Of a DNA stretch of 64,000 nt, positions 24,116 to 35,030 are shown piece by piece. The DNA is from Silene conica (Eukaryota; Streptophyta; Magnoliopsida; Caryophyllales; Caryophyllaceae): the NCBI GenBank assembly GCA_029255685.2, contig CM055313.2:53049579-53113578 (forward strand), written 5' to 3'. The notes under the pieces are model-generated. The model was not told the origin of the DNA. It made no database searches and saw only the letters and a list, made by a program, of their open reading frames with translations. A program made the translations under genes and the position numbers. Position 1 is the first letter of the stretch; each line of letters begins with the position of its first letter.

Positions 24116-24652
24116 AACTGTAAAGGATAACTAAATTAAAGCATTACTACCAAGAGCTAAAGCTTAAACTAATCCAACATTATATAATAACAAGGGAGGA
24201 GCAGTCTCAGAAAGCTCGTTCCAGAGGTATTCTGAATCTATTCATGATTTCATTCATACGAATGGACATGCTCGTAAACTATGTAATCTAGCAGTTATCC
24301 CAGACTAATCTGACAAAATTCCAAACCAAACCAAACCTAATCTAATCTAAGGTAATTAGGAAATTAAAACAAGACAGAAATTAAAGCGGCGGAGGAACAT
24401 AGGTTGTGCATTATTACTTGTGACATTTTTTCACCTCATATAGTTAATGTAAGTTGGCCAAGGAACACAGCGGCAGGCGAAGAAAAACTTATTCAAGGGG
24501 TCCCGTTGAAAAATACGATCAATAATATACTGAGTAAAAGTCGAGACTTTCAATATATTAACCTCAAATTCGGGCAAAATGCACAAAAAATACTCTATTG
24601 GGACCCCCATATTCCTATACATGGATCTCCCCCAACAGGAACTGAGAATATG

Positions 24653-24776
24653 GTTTAAATTTAAGAAGCATCCTCTAATCAAGTACTCGATTTAAGCATA
24701 GGACAAGTAAGAACTTTCTAAAGCATAAAAGGACATTGAGGATAGAGTAACTGAGATTGCCCTGATCTCAAAGTAC
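24653..24776. repeat. 125-bp dispersed repeat, copy 2
   Basis: Partner of 11731-11855, same orientation, with scattered substitutions and small indels. Confidence 0.8.
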
Positions 24777-24875
24777 GGGGCATGAGCTTGTCGAGGTTCA
24801 CTAATACTCGACACTGGTATCACAAGCAGCCTATTAAAGTTAACTACTTGCAATAGCAACAACGAAAACAATTAC

Positions 24876-24978
24876 CTTAGGGTTCAACTCTGGATCCCCA
24901 CCAGAATCAACAATACACCCTTTTATCTTCAATATAAGATCAAGTCTCCCTTGCATATGAGTAAGAATTGAACCATAT
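24876..24978 (-). other. Exon-like segment, unidentified
   Basis: One hundred and three bases between GTGATTGCAG and a GTAATT donor. One frame is open: YGSILTHMQGRLDLILKIKG then CIVDSGGDPELNPK. The splice signals are strong and the frame is clean, so this may be a real internal exon, but I do not recognise the protein. Confidence 0.4.
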
Positions 24979-25109
24979 CTGCAATCACAACCAAAGACAC
25001 GGGCATTCACATTTCGCACAAAGAATCACATCCATGATCCATTACAATTGACACATTCCAACATCCCTAAATTGGAATGTTTTCATCAAAACAACAAATC
25101 CACATCAAA

Positions 25110-25129
25110 CAACAACAACAACAACAACA
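25110..25129 (-). mobile_element. (CAA)n tail of a SINE split by element C
   Basis: This CAACAA tract is the (GTT)n 3' tail, on the minus strand, of the SINE whose body lies at 34439-34666. Element C inserted here. The 15-base segment before it (25095-25109, starting CAAATCCAC) matches 34667-34681 with one mismatch and is the SINE's own target duplication. Confidence 0.75.
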
Positions 25130-26423
25130 TGTTGGAGGAAGTGTCCTCGACAATAGTGTGTTGACGTAATTAAAACTCATTTGAATGAAACACAACTGGG
25201 AGTGTTACTCTTATAAAGTCGACTGATCAACATTTATCGATAATGATTGGCTGTCTAGAGTTTGACATTATCGTCATATGATGGTGGTGATCAGTTGATC
25301 CCTTAAGGTCATATCTTTAGGGAATTCCGTCTCAATGGAATAATTGATTAATATTGTATTGGATACAAATTAATCAATAACTGGAAATTTTGGAAATAAT
25401 TTTATATGACGAATATTTTTATGATTGGATTATAATAATAATAAAAGTCAAAGTAATAAAATCGTTTTATTACTCGGTTTTATTTATTCGTTTGGGAAAC
25501 GATTAAATTGAGAATGAACACGGTTGATCATAAAATTACAAAGAGTTGTAATTAAATTATGACATTACATTTTTGTGCAATAATAATTTCGAAATTATTA
25601 GTGTAATTATTTAAATGTAATAAATTTGTAAATTATGAATTTTAATAGTTAAAATTGCACAATTAACAAATTGGGTCATGTGTTATGGGACATGTGTGAC
25701 ATGTTACAAATTAACACAATTGACAAAGATAAAATGGGTCCATATTAGACCCATTTTTCAGCCGTGTAAGTGTAAGTATGTGTGTGGATTGTGTGTGTAA
25801 GTAAGCAACTATTGTGTGTGTCATACACAAAGAATATGTAAGGAATATCTTATGCATTTGTGTAAGTGTAAGAAGGCCATACATTGGCTCTCCTTGGGAG
25901 CCTTGGCCGGCCATGATGCTTACTCAAGCAAGCTCATGTGCTTATATAAGACACACCCTCCACCACATAAACTACGAGTTTTTGGCTAAGTGTTATGTGT
26001 ATGCTTATTCTCATCACAAACTAAAGCATCATTCTCACTAATTTTCTAAGTAAAATAGTTTTATTAAGAAAATTATTATTATTTCCTATACTAATAATAT
26101 TAAGAGTAATATTATTATTATTATTTCTAGTATACTTATACTAATTTTCTAGTAACAAAATTAGTATTAGTTTGAGATCGGGTCCTTGATACGCATCTTT
26201 TGGAGACGATTTTTCTTAGATCGTTTAAGGGTATTTCGGTGGTTTGAAGACTCATATAATAGGTGATTATTGAGTATAAACCTTCTAAAACCAATGTAAG
26301 GACAATCTCATCTTATGATATCATCTTGCATGCATAAGATCTATTTAAGTTTTTATGACTAAACTTAAATAAACAAAACTCATATTAGATTTGAGTATAA
26401 AATAAGGAACTCAGTTTCCAACA
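25130..26423 (+). repeat. Element C, 5' LTR
   Basis: Copy of 33140-34433. Contains TATATAAG at about 25954, a likely TATA box, about 470 bp before the LTR end. Confidence 0.94.
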
Positions 26424-26425
26424 AT

Positions 26426-26437
26426 TGGTATCAGAAC
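26426..26437 (+). promoter_or_regulatory. Element C primer binding site
   Basis: TGGTATCAGAAC, two bases after the LTR, one mismatch from the usual iMet primer site TGGTATCAGAGC. Confidence 0.9.
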
Positions 26438-28912
26438 ATTACGGTTGTTGCATGCATGATCGGATTCATGTTTTATGTTAAAATCGGTTTAACATATACA
26501 TTTCGAAAATTTCGAAATTATTGTGTTTATTATGATAAATCACAAAATAATTATACATGTTAAAGTTTCTGTTTCTAAAATGGTTTTAGGACATAAAAAT
26601 AATTTTATGGATTTTTATTGTTCATTTTTATATTTATTTGTGTATTTTGTAGTTTAAATCGGTTTTAAACAAGGAAAAATAGCTAAAAATAGTTTCTGGC
26701 CGAGATTTTTTGATATGTTCTCACATGCATATTTAATATCTTTTATATGATTTTTCGTGAGAAATGGAGTTAATATGCATGGATTATGAATTTTATGAGA
26801 TAAATAGTCATAATATGAGTAAAAATGGGTATATAAGGTTATATTTCGAATTTGACCTTAAAAATTTTATGAGAAGTCACATGCAATATATAAAGTTCCT
26901 GTATGAATTTTCGAAATTATTGGAATTATTTTGCATGATTAATGATTTTTATAGTAAAAATCGGATTAATAGTGACTTAAATTCGACTTTAATAGTTATA
27001 GTTGGAATTTTGCCATAAAAACTTTACACAATGTCACATGCAATATTTACAGTATGTATGTAAGTTTTGGGAATTTATTCCCAAGTGATGCATGATTTAT
27101 GATTTTAATGGTTAAAATCGGATAAATAGTGACTTATTATGTTAAAAATAGTTAATCTTAATATTATGGCATGAAATTTTACCCATAGATGTCTTATATG
27201 ATGGGAACATCAGATCTAAAAGTTAGATATCAAAACGTTTCTGTTTTTATGATTATTAATTTTAATGAGTTAATTAGCTAATAATCGTAATTTATGAGTC
27301 GAAAATAAAATTTTCGAGTATGGTCTGTAATTTTTGGTCACTTTCAGATTCTAATATGTATTTTAGGATGACTAAAAATTTATAGCAATTTATTGCAAGT
27401 TTTTATAATTTAAATCAGATTTTTAACCATAAAAACGGCTTTTATAGGATTTATTTAAGAAATAAACCATAAGTATTTGTATAAGACCATTTATTAATTT
27501 CTGAATTTTCAGAAAATTTCCAGAAAGTTTAAAATTTTTGAATTTTAAATTTCGAATTTTATTGACTCATTTGGCCATATTTTGTTTATTTTTCCCGAAA
27601 ATACAAGTAATTTATGAACAATAATGCAAAATCAAGTTAAATCATGATCAAATATTAGTGGAGACTAAACATTGATTCCTAAAGTAAGTTGGGATGATTA
27701 ACTTGGACATAAATGAGATTTATGTAATTTTGATGATTTTAATAGTTAAAATCGCGCATATCCGTAAAAACCGTAAACAAATATGAGATATTTGCTCCCA
27801 TAAGGCGATTTGGCATTAAAAATTGAGCATGTGCATACATATTTTATTTACTGCAATCTATTTAATATGAATGTCATATTTTGAATGTTATTTATATAAT
27901 TTGGAATTATGTAATTTTTCTTAGTATGGCCTTAGTTTTAATCAATATTACGGTTACCCGTAATGAAAGGGAATATTGATTCGGTTGTAATTTATGTGAT
28001 CTCGTATCACGGGTTTGTAATTTAATTAAATTTTCAGTTTTACAATAGAATAGTTGTATTATTTTATTGTAATTCCGGAGATCCAAAAGACGGTGCCATA
28101 CGGAAAGGAGTTCCGACAAGACGGTGTTTTCTTGGATGGCGTGCCAATGAAGTTCAAGGGACCATGGAGTTGGTTTCCGAATTTGTAATAGCTAATTAGT
28201 TTTACTATTACTAGGAAGGCCATACTAGGATTTTATTGCTTTATTGCTTTTACTTTTGCATTTTAATATGTTTGCATGCATAGCCAAATCGCCATAAACA
28301 TGCATACTAGTTTAGATCGTTAAAAACGACCGTGTCAATTATAATTATCGAGTTCACCAATTTAATTCGCTTAAAGGAGATAGATAATAAATTGACAAGA
28401 CCTCTATATTAAACAAAACAATTGAGGATTAGCCTTACCAAATAGTAGAACCCATGAGCTTCTATTTCGTGGGGTGGTGCTAGTCCAGTGGGCAGTACGA
28501 ACCTCATTACGTAGGATAAGTGGGGGCAATGGGGTGGATTCAGTCCAGTGGGCGGATCGCATCCCGATGCATTTGAAATTTGGTTTGTACTCAACGGAAG
28601 TGTAGAGGACCAGTGGTCAATGTGTTCCGGGCTAAGATGTATAAATTATGATTTGTCATCAACCAAGAGTTCTAGGGTAGAACCGGTTTATTTTAACCCA
28701 CCAAACCATATTGTTGGGTCGGAGTTCCAGTGGTTCACGATTTCGATAGTATGGGTTTGGGTCTTGGAATCATTTATAAAATTGGATAGAGGTCATTTTA
28801 TAGATGCATCAACTTAGTAAATATGTTTACAAGTTAAGAATAAAATTAAAACGATTAGCATTTAATTTCTTCATATGTTTAAAATTTTGTAGTCTTCGTA
28901 TCAATATCAATC
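26438..28912 (+). other. Element C long 5' leader
   Basis: About 2.5 kb of AT-rich leader without coding motifs. Near 28465-28560 a phrase is directly repeated (GGGGTGG, then AGTCCAGTGGGC, twice). The leader of elements E and F has its own directly repeated GTCGG phrases at a comparable place. A 3' splice-like site (AAAATTTTGTAG at about 28881-28892) precedes the gag ATG by about 20 bp. Confidence 0.7.
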
Positions 28913-29821
28913 ATGGCTACTTCCACTACTACGAACAATTCATGGTTACGTTCCTTTATGGATCGTTGTAAGCTAGAAAAGAATGGGGCAAACTTTGCCG
29001 ATTGGGATGCCCAACTGTTGTTGGCGGCAGAGGGAGACGGTAAGACCGAATTCCTCATTGAAGAATCACCTCCTGAACCTGCAGAAAATGCCACCGCCGC
29101 AGCAAGACGACCCTATGATACTTATCAGAAGGAGTCTGCGGCAATCAAAAATGTTTTGATCTTCTCGATGGAGCCGGAACTCCAAAGGAGTGCCATAAAG
29201 ATTGGCACGGCCTATGAGATCTACTCCAGGCTTGTGACAATGTTCTCAAAGGCTTCGAGAATTGTCCAATACGAGGCGGCATCGGCCTTCTTTGATCTCA
29301 ACCTTAAGGAGGGGCAAAAGGCTAGCCCACATGTGCTCAAGTTAATTGAGCATGTAGAAACCCTAAGGATGAATCAAGTGGACATTCCTAAGGAACTTGT
29401 GATTGACAGAATCCTCCACTCCTTGTCTAAGGTGAAAACTTATGTACAATTCCGGGTGAATTTCAACATGAGAAACCAAGACATCTCTCTCGATGAATTG
29501 CACAATATGATCGTGCAAGCTGAAAGGGATATGGGCCTAAATGTTAGTGCCCCTAAGGATGTGCTCAACATTAATGTTAAGAGCAAAGGGAAGTTCAAAA
29601 GGAAGGGTAAGGCAAAGGGGAAGCAACCTTCCAAAGGTTCAAAGAAAGTGTCTTCTGAGGCAAGCACCTCCAAATCCAAGAAGAGCCCTCATCAAGGGGC
29701 CAAATGCTTTTACTGCAATGGCAAAGGACATTGGAAGAGGAACTGTTCCAAATATCTCAGCGATCTCAAAACTGGGAAGATTCTTCCAGTTGGTACGATA
29801 ACTATCCCGATTTTATGTTAA
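28913..29821 (+). CDS. gag: Element C Gag (Copia type, UBN2 plus zinc knuckle)
   Basis: A 302-residue capsid protein. Residues about 9-210 form a Copia-type Gag domain (UBN2/retrotran_gag-like): SWLRSFMDRCKLEKNG and FADWDAQL near the start, then IKNVLIFSMEP, MFSKASRIVQYEAAS and LHSLSKVKTYVQF. A Lys-rich linker (about 225-260) leads to a CCHC zinc knuckle CFYCNGKGHWKRNC at 265-278, which binds packaged RNA. The frame then closes 24 residues later, where Copia polyproteins normally continue into protease. The ATG at 28913 follows a splice-acceptor-like site and gives the only domain-consistent start. The text KASRIVxYE and SPHxLxxIExxExL is shared with the Gag of elements E and F, supporting a common lineage. 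Intact and presumably expressible. Confidence 0.93.
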   Translation: MATSTTTNNSWLRSFMDRCKLEKNGANFADWDAQLLLAAEGDGKTEFLIEESPPEPAENATAAARRPYDTYQKESAAIKNVLIFSMEPELQRSAIKIGTAYEIYSRLVTMFSKASRIVQYEAASAFFDLNLKEGQKASPHVLKLIEHVETLRMNQVDIPKELVIDRILHSLSKVKTYVQFRVNFNMRNQDISLDELHNMIVQAERDMGLNVSAPKDVLNINVKSKGKFKRKGKAKGKQPSKGSKKVSSEASTSKSKKSPHQGAKCFYCNGKGHWKRNCSKYLSDLKTGKILPVGTITIPILC

Positions 29822-30594
29822 TCTCAACTAATGTATCATGATACAAGTTGTGATGTGAATGCTCTTCTTACTTGAATTAGGGCATGAAAGCAAAGATAAG
29901 GGAAAAGAGAAACAAGCTTGATGGATCAAGGGAACTAAGAGTAGCTCCACTCAGGATGATCAAGGAGCTTTGTTTTTCCGCTTATTTTGCTAGTATTTCA
30001 AGTGTTGAAAGAACAATTTAAAACCCGTATTTTATTTCCTTGTTGGACGAGGAAAAGCTAATCCTTTAAACAATTGGTTGTATTTTGGATAATGTGGTGA
30101 CTTGGTTTTCAACCCAAGTCACTATTGGTTTTATATTTATGTTCTTAATTAGTTTAAACACTTGCAAATCTTAACATAAAATAGAATTGATTGTGATAAT
30201 TCAATGTATGACCATTGAGATGGAATAAGTATAGGATACTTAATTCAAATCAAATCAAAATCAAATTAAGTTTAGAACTTAATTAAAGAGGAAAAGTTAT
30301 CAACCATTCTAAACTATCTAAGCTTAAATCGAATATTTTCTGTAATAAATCATAAGGGTACATAAACCAACATCAAAGTCATTGCTTGTGGTCTTAGTAG
30401 CTATCTTTGGTGATAAAATGGGATTATTATTACAAAGATTGAGTGGGAGAAATTTAAAATGCCACAAATAGCAAGTGATTTTGATTAACACAATGGATGA
30501 TGATCTATTAGTGAATAGTAGGATTTATTGTGTTTTGGTTATGTGAAAGATAAAAAGGAAGATTAAGTTGTGGATGAGATCTACGATTTAAGAA

Positions 30595-30880
30595 AATCTA
30601 CACCTTATGGTTGTAAAAGGTAGATTAGGCTGTAGATAAGATTCTACGCCTTATCATCCCAAAAGTTGTGGATAAGCCCAAAGATTGTAGATAAGATCTA
30701 CGGTTTGGTAAAAATCTACGCCTTATATCCCAAGAGCAATCTACACCTTATGGTTATAAAAGGTAGATTAGGCTGTGGATAAGATTCTAAGCCTTATCAT
30801 CCCAAAAGTTGTGGATAAACCCAAAGGTTGTGGATAAGATCTACGGTTTGGTAAAAATCTACGCCTTATATACCAACGGC
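30595..30880 (+). repeat. Two tandem copies of a 143-bp unit
   Basis: Units 30595-30737 and 30738-30880 both begin AATCTACACCTTATGG and contain GTAGATTAGGCTGT, CCTTATCATCCCAAAAG and GATCTACGGTTTGGTAAAAA. The word pair TGTGGATAAG/ATCTACG also recurs inside each unit, so the unit itself grew from smaller repeats. Confidence 0.9.
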
Positions 30881-31343
30881 CCCGGCCCTGGAGGATACTT
30901 CAAGGATAAATTCTTGAAGTTTGTAAGGAAAAATTCTATACATGGATAAGATCCATGATATAGTCCTCGTACAGTACAAGATAAGATAAATGTGGGGAAT
31001 TGAAAGTTTCTGCACACAGAAATTGTATACCATAAGAAAAGACTCTTATAGAAACTACGGGAGGACACTCGAAGAAAATTATTCAAAAGATTTTGCAAAG
31101 GCTCAAGAAAGGGTTCTTGGATTTAGATGGTGATCTAAATGTGCCAATGCAAAGAACCATGAAATTTATAAGATTTACGTGCTGATAATGTTGAGAGAAG
31201 CATAAGCAGACATGTGGATGTCTGCAGTCTACAAAGTTAAGGGTAACTTTGTTGAAAGTAGTAAGGTAATTCATTGAGAATGAATTCAGTAAACTCAATA
31301 ACCACTTTTCAAATGGGCATTTGAAAAGGATGTGACTATTAGC

Positions 31344-31403
31344 ACATGTGGTTGAAGTCCCAACCATTTCAATACATGTGGTTGAAGTCCCAACCATTTC
31401 AAT
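31344..31403 (+). repeat. Two tandem copies of a 30-bp unit
   Basis: ACATGTGGTTGAAGTCCCAA plus CCATTTCAAT occurs twice in a row with no visible change: a recent duplication. Confidence 0.93.
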
Positions 31404-33124
31404 TCATTAAATGTTAAGGAACATTGAATTGAGTGGGAGCTTTATGATTTACAGTTAAATGTAAAGTTCAGTGGGAGTTCTCGCTCCAGGATTTGAAGCT
31501 ATTGAGTCATGGGTATGACTTCGGGATCTTCAGAATCAGGCAAGAACAAGAGTTTAGTGGGAGTAAACGTTATCTAAAACAACTCATTGCTCGTTTGGAA
31601 TGAAGCATTGATACTCATGAAAGGTACACGAGTTTTTGGTTCTAGATGACATATTGATATGAATTAAATCTAATTGAACATGGGATGTTTAGTTGAGATT
31701 ATAAGAGACATCTTGTTATTAGTGTTAAGGTTGTTCATGGAGATGAAGATAGTATAACCATGATGGGATCATGGAAATTTATCGAACCTTAAGTACTATT
31801 GTTTGCACGTTTAAATCACTAATGTTTCCGCCATTAGTATAATCGTGTAAAGTGGATGCGCACCGCTTGCAGGACAACCCCTTGGAGCAGGTGTTAAACC
31901 AATGATTAAACCTTGGTAAATTGTCAAAGTATTCTCCAATGAAGATAAAAGACAAATTCAAGATTTTGGAAGATAACTTAGTCGTATAGTAAAAGGTTTG
32001 CAACGACTCAAGTTCCAAGAAACCAAGCAAAGATTTGTGATAATCTTTGGCTTACATTCATTGACTATGCATCTCAATGACTTGTATTTTAACTACATGG
32101 TCATCACAAGATTCTACAAAATGTGTACGTTCACAAATTATGTAAAGGCATTGCTGTGGCAGGGAATTACACAATGCACATAATCTTATTCGCTAGTCAT
32201 AAGAATGACTTGTCTCTTTCAGAGGAAAGATCAATGTATGGATATGATCCGCAAAGTGAACGATCGCACGAACCGTGGTAAACCTGGTTTACTCAAAATG
32301 AAGATAATTACAATTTTAAGGGATGTAAACGAGAGACCCTAAAGCTGATTGTAAATTAAATGGTGTTCAAAGGTTGACCACTTGGATGGTGTAATCCACT
32401 AATTGTTTGAGTTATTTATAACTCACGAAAGGTCAAGTAAAATTCAAATGGGATGGTAAGACCATATTGAACCCCATTAAAGTGAATTGAATTATCATGA
32501 CCTCGCCCCTAGTTGCTTAAGTGAGGTGACATCTCAATGCAACCGGATGTGTGATGCGATTGATGGCGAGTTCAATTGCCATAGAGTCATACGAGATGAC
32601 TAATCGATCACCTAGGCATAGACATGTTAAGATACATTTGCCGGGCTAATGACCGCTGATAGAGCTCTGGCGTACTCATATTTAAAGACTGCCTGGTCGT
32701 GGCGGGAGCATTTATCGTGTTTCACATGAGTCAGTTCTTGGACTAATGACTGTTCTCAGAGGTGGCACAGTTTTCAGATTAACTTTGATTTATGTCCTAA
32801 CACCTTCGTAACTGGGGTTTATAAGGACATATTTTGGGTTATGATGGGCTGTGGCCAGCCGGAAGGAATAAGTCGATTAGGAATTGTCCACCCCTTTTCA
32901 GGGTTGAGAAATATCTCTAGGCCACTCGAGGAGAATAATAACTAGAAATGCGTGGCCACGCTCGGAAGGTATCTATGGTAGATAATTCCGGTCAGTAGTT
33001 ATAACTCCAGATCGAGATAAACCACTCTAGATTTTAATCAATTGCCGGCACGACCTGAGAGGACGCCATGCATTGAGTGGGAGATAGTAATAGGGCAAGA
33101 GAATTGGTGACACACACTTGTCTC

Positions 33125-33139
33125 GGACAAGTGGGAGAT
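33125..33139 (+). promoter_or_regulatory. Element C polypurine tract
   Basis: GGACAAGTGGGAGAT immediately before the 3' LTR; the same 15 bases are used by elements E and F. Confidence 0.92.
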
Positions 33140-34433
33140 TGTTGGAGGAAGTGTCCTCGACAATAGTGTGTTGACGTAATTAAAACTCATTTGAATGAAA
33201 CACAACTGGGAGTGTTACTCTTTTAAAGTCGACTGATCAATATTTATCGATAATGATTGGCTGTCTAGAGTTTGACATTATCGTCATATGATGGTGGTGA
33301 TCAGTTGATCCCTTAAGGTCATATCTTTAGGGAATTCCGTCTCAATGGAATAATTGATTAATATTGTATTGGATACAAATTAATCAATAACTGGAAATTT
33401 TGGAAATAATTTTATATGACGAATATTTTTATGATTGGATTATAATAATAATAAAAGTCAAAGTAATAAAATCGTTTTATTACTCGGTTTTATTTATTCG
33501 TTTGGGAAACGATTAAATTGAGAATGAACACGGTTGATCATAAAATTACAAAGAGTTGTAATTAAATTATGACATTACATTTTTGTGCAATAATAATTTC
33601 GAAATTATTAGTGTAATTATTTAAATGTAATAAATTTGTAAATTATGAATTTTAATAGTTAAAATTAAACAATTAACAAATTGGGTCATGTGTTATGGGA
33701 CATGTGTGACATGTTACAAATTAACACAATTGACAAAGATAAAATGGGTCCATATTAGACCCATTTTTCAGCCGTGTAAGTGTAAGTATGTGTGTGGATT
33801 GTGTGTGTAAGTAAGCAACTATTGTGTGTGTCATACACAAAGAATATGTAAGGAATATCTTATGCATTTGTGTAAGTGTAAGAAGGCCATGCATTGGCTC
33901 TCCTTGGGAGCCTTGGCCGGCCATGATGCTTGCTCAAGCAAGCTCATGTGCTTATATAAGACACACCCTCCACCACATAAACTACGAGTTTTTGGCTAAG
34001 TGTTATGTGTATGCTTATTCTCATCACAAACTAAAGCATCATTCTCACTAATTTTCTAAGTAAAATAGTTTTATTAAGAAAATTATTATTATTTCCTATA
34101 CTAATAATATTAAGAGTAATATTATTATTATTATTTCTAGTATACTTATACTAATTTTCTACTAACAAAATTAGTATTAGTTTGAGATCGGGTCCTTGAT
34201 ACGCATCTTTTGGAGACGATTTTTCTTAGATCGTTTAAGGGTATTTCGGTGGTTTGAAGACTCATATAATAGGTGATTATTGAGTATAAACCTTCTAAAA
34301 CCAATGTAAGGACAATCTCATCTTATGATATCATCTTGCATGCATAAGATCTATTTAAGTTTTTATGACTAAACTTAAAGAAACAAAACTCATATTAGAT
34401 TTGAGTATAAAATAAGGAACTCAGTTTCCAACA
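33140..34433 (+). repeat. Element C, 3' LTR
   Basis: Copy of 25130-26423, 1294 bp, followed by the target duplication CAACA. Confidence 0.94.
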
Positions 34434-34438
34434 CAACA

Positions 34439-34666
34439 TCAGAGCCTTAGTCCCAAAATGTTTTGGGGTCAGCTAACATGAATCATCCTTTGGAACCGTC
34501 ATGAGTGAACTCTCATGGAGACACCCCAACGATGTCCAAATTCTGATTCATGTCCATAGAATGTGACTGATTTTTACGCTGGCTGCCACAGACCTACCGC
34601 AACCCTCCTCCTTTCTCCGGGCTTGGGACCGGCAGTGAATGTCCAAAAACACACACAGGCGGAGTT
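34439..34666 (-). mobile_element. tRNA-type SINE body, split by element C
   Basis: Read on the minus strand it starts at GAACTCCGCC, with a box-B-like GGATTTGAACTCC spanning the start, passes through GGTCCCAAGCCCGGAG and GGTTGCGGTAGGTCTGTGG, and ends GACCCCAAAACATTTTGGGA then CTAAGGCTCTGATGTTG before a (GTT)n tail. The ending GGGACTAAGGCTxTG plus (TTG)n is typical of a widespread plant SINE group. The rest of the tail is at 25110-25129. The 15-bp duplication at 25095-25109 and 34667-34681 (one mismatch) closes the element, so the SINE came first and element C later landed in its tail. Confidence 0.75.
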
Positions 34667-34922
34667 CAAATCCAGATCAAAGAATGAATAAAAAAACGTG
34701 TTGCGCAACTCGTTAGATAAAAATATCTTGCATGTCTTGGAAAGGAAAAATGTCGATTTTTGGAAGAATTAAATCGAAAGAGACTATAGTAGTGTAAGCT
34801 GTGCATCTTTTACTCCCTGACTAAACTGTGTTATAAATCAGTCAACAAAAAAACAAACTAAAACGGGATTCACAGCAAGCAGAACTCCTAATCAAGCTCA
34901 AAATAGTAGAGTTAGTACGGAC

Positions 34923-34995
34923 CTTAGTTGAACAATGGTAACCCCTCCTTCTATAGCAGCTCTGACAGCATCAGCCATTGACATTGAATACAAAT
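34923..34995 (-). pseudogene. Thiamine-phosphate synthase (TH1-like) exon fragment
   Basis: The minus strand reads MADAVRAAIEGGVTIVQLR, which matches the start of the thiamine-phosphate synthase domain (D-A-V-x-A-A-I-E-G-G-x-T-I-x-Q-L-R), the pyrophosphate-handling first strand and helix of this TIM barrel. In plants this domain is fused to HMP-P kinase as TH1. It ends at a donor-like AG/GTCCGT after QLR. Neither the upstream kinase domain nor the rest of the barrel is present. A retroposon lies directly upstream (35031-35938). An isolated captured or decayed exon. Confidence 0.72.
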
Positions 34996-35030
34996 AACGC
35001 CTTACTCTATCACCACAAAAAAACACATTT

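Larger units (their letters stand above)
29822..33124 (+). other. Element C region that replaces pol, non-coding
   Basis: About 3.3 kb with no retroviral enzyme motif in any frame. It holds the tandem repeats at 30595-30880 and 31344-31403. The end of the region (32460-33120) is moderately GC-richer but still without a frame longer than about 100 codons. Confidence 0.8.
25130..34433 (+). mobile_element. Element C: gag-only Copia-type LTR retrotransposon
   Basis: Two LTRs of 1294 bp each (TGTTGGAGG to CCAACA), a CAACA target duplication (25125-25129 and 34434-34438), an iMet primer site and a polypurine tract. The 6.7 kb interior has one intact ORF, gag (28913-29821). No protease, integrase, reverse transcriptase or RNase H motif is present after it. 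I counted about eight differences between the LTRs, so insertion is recent. The gag protein, the LTR start and the polypurine tract resemble those of elements E and F, so C is probably a non-autonomous relative moved by an E/F-type partner. Confidence 0.93.
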
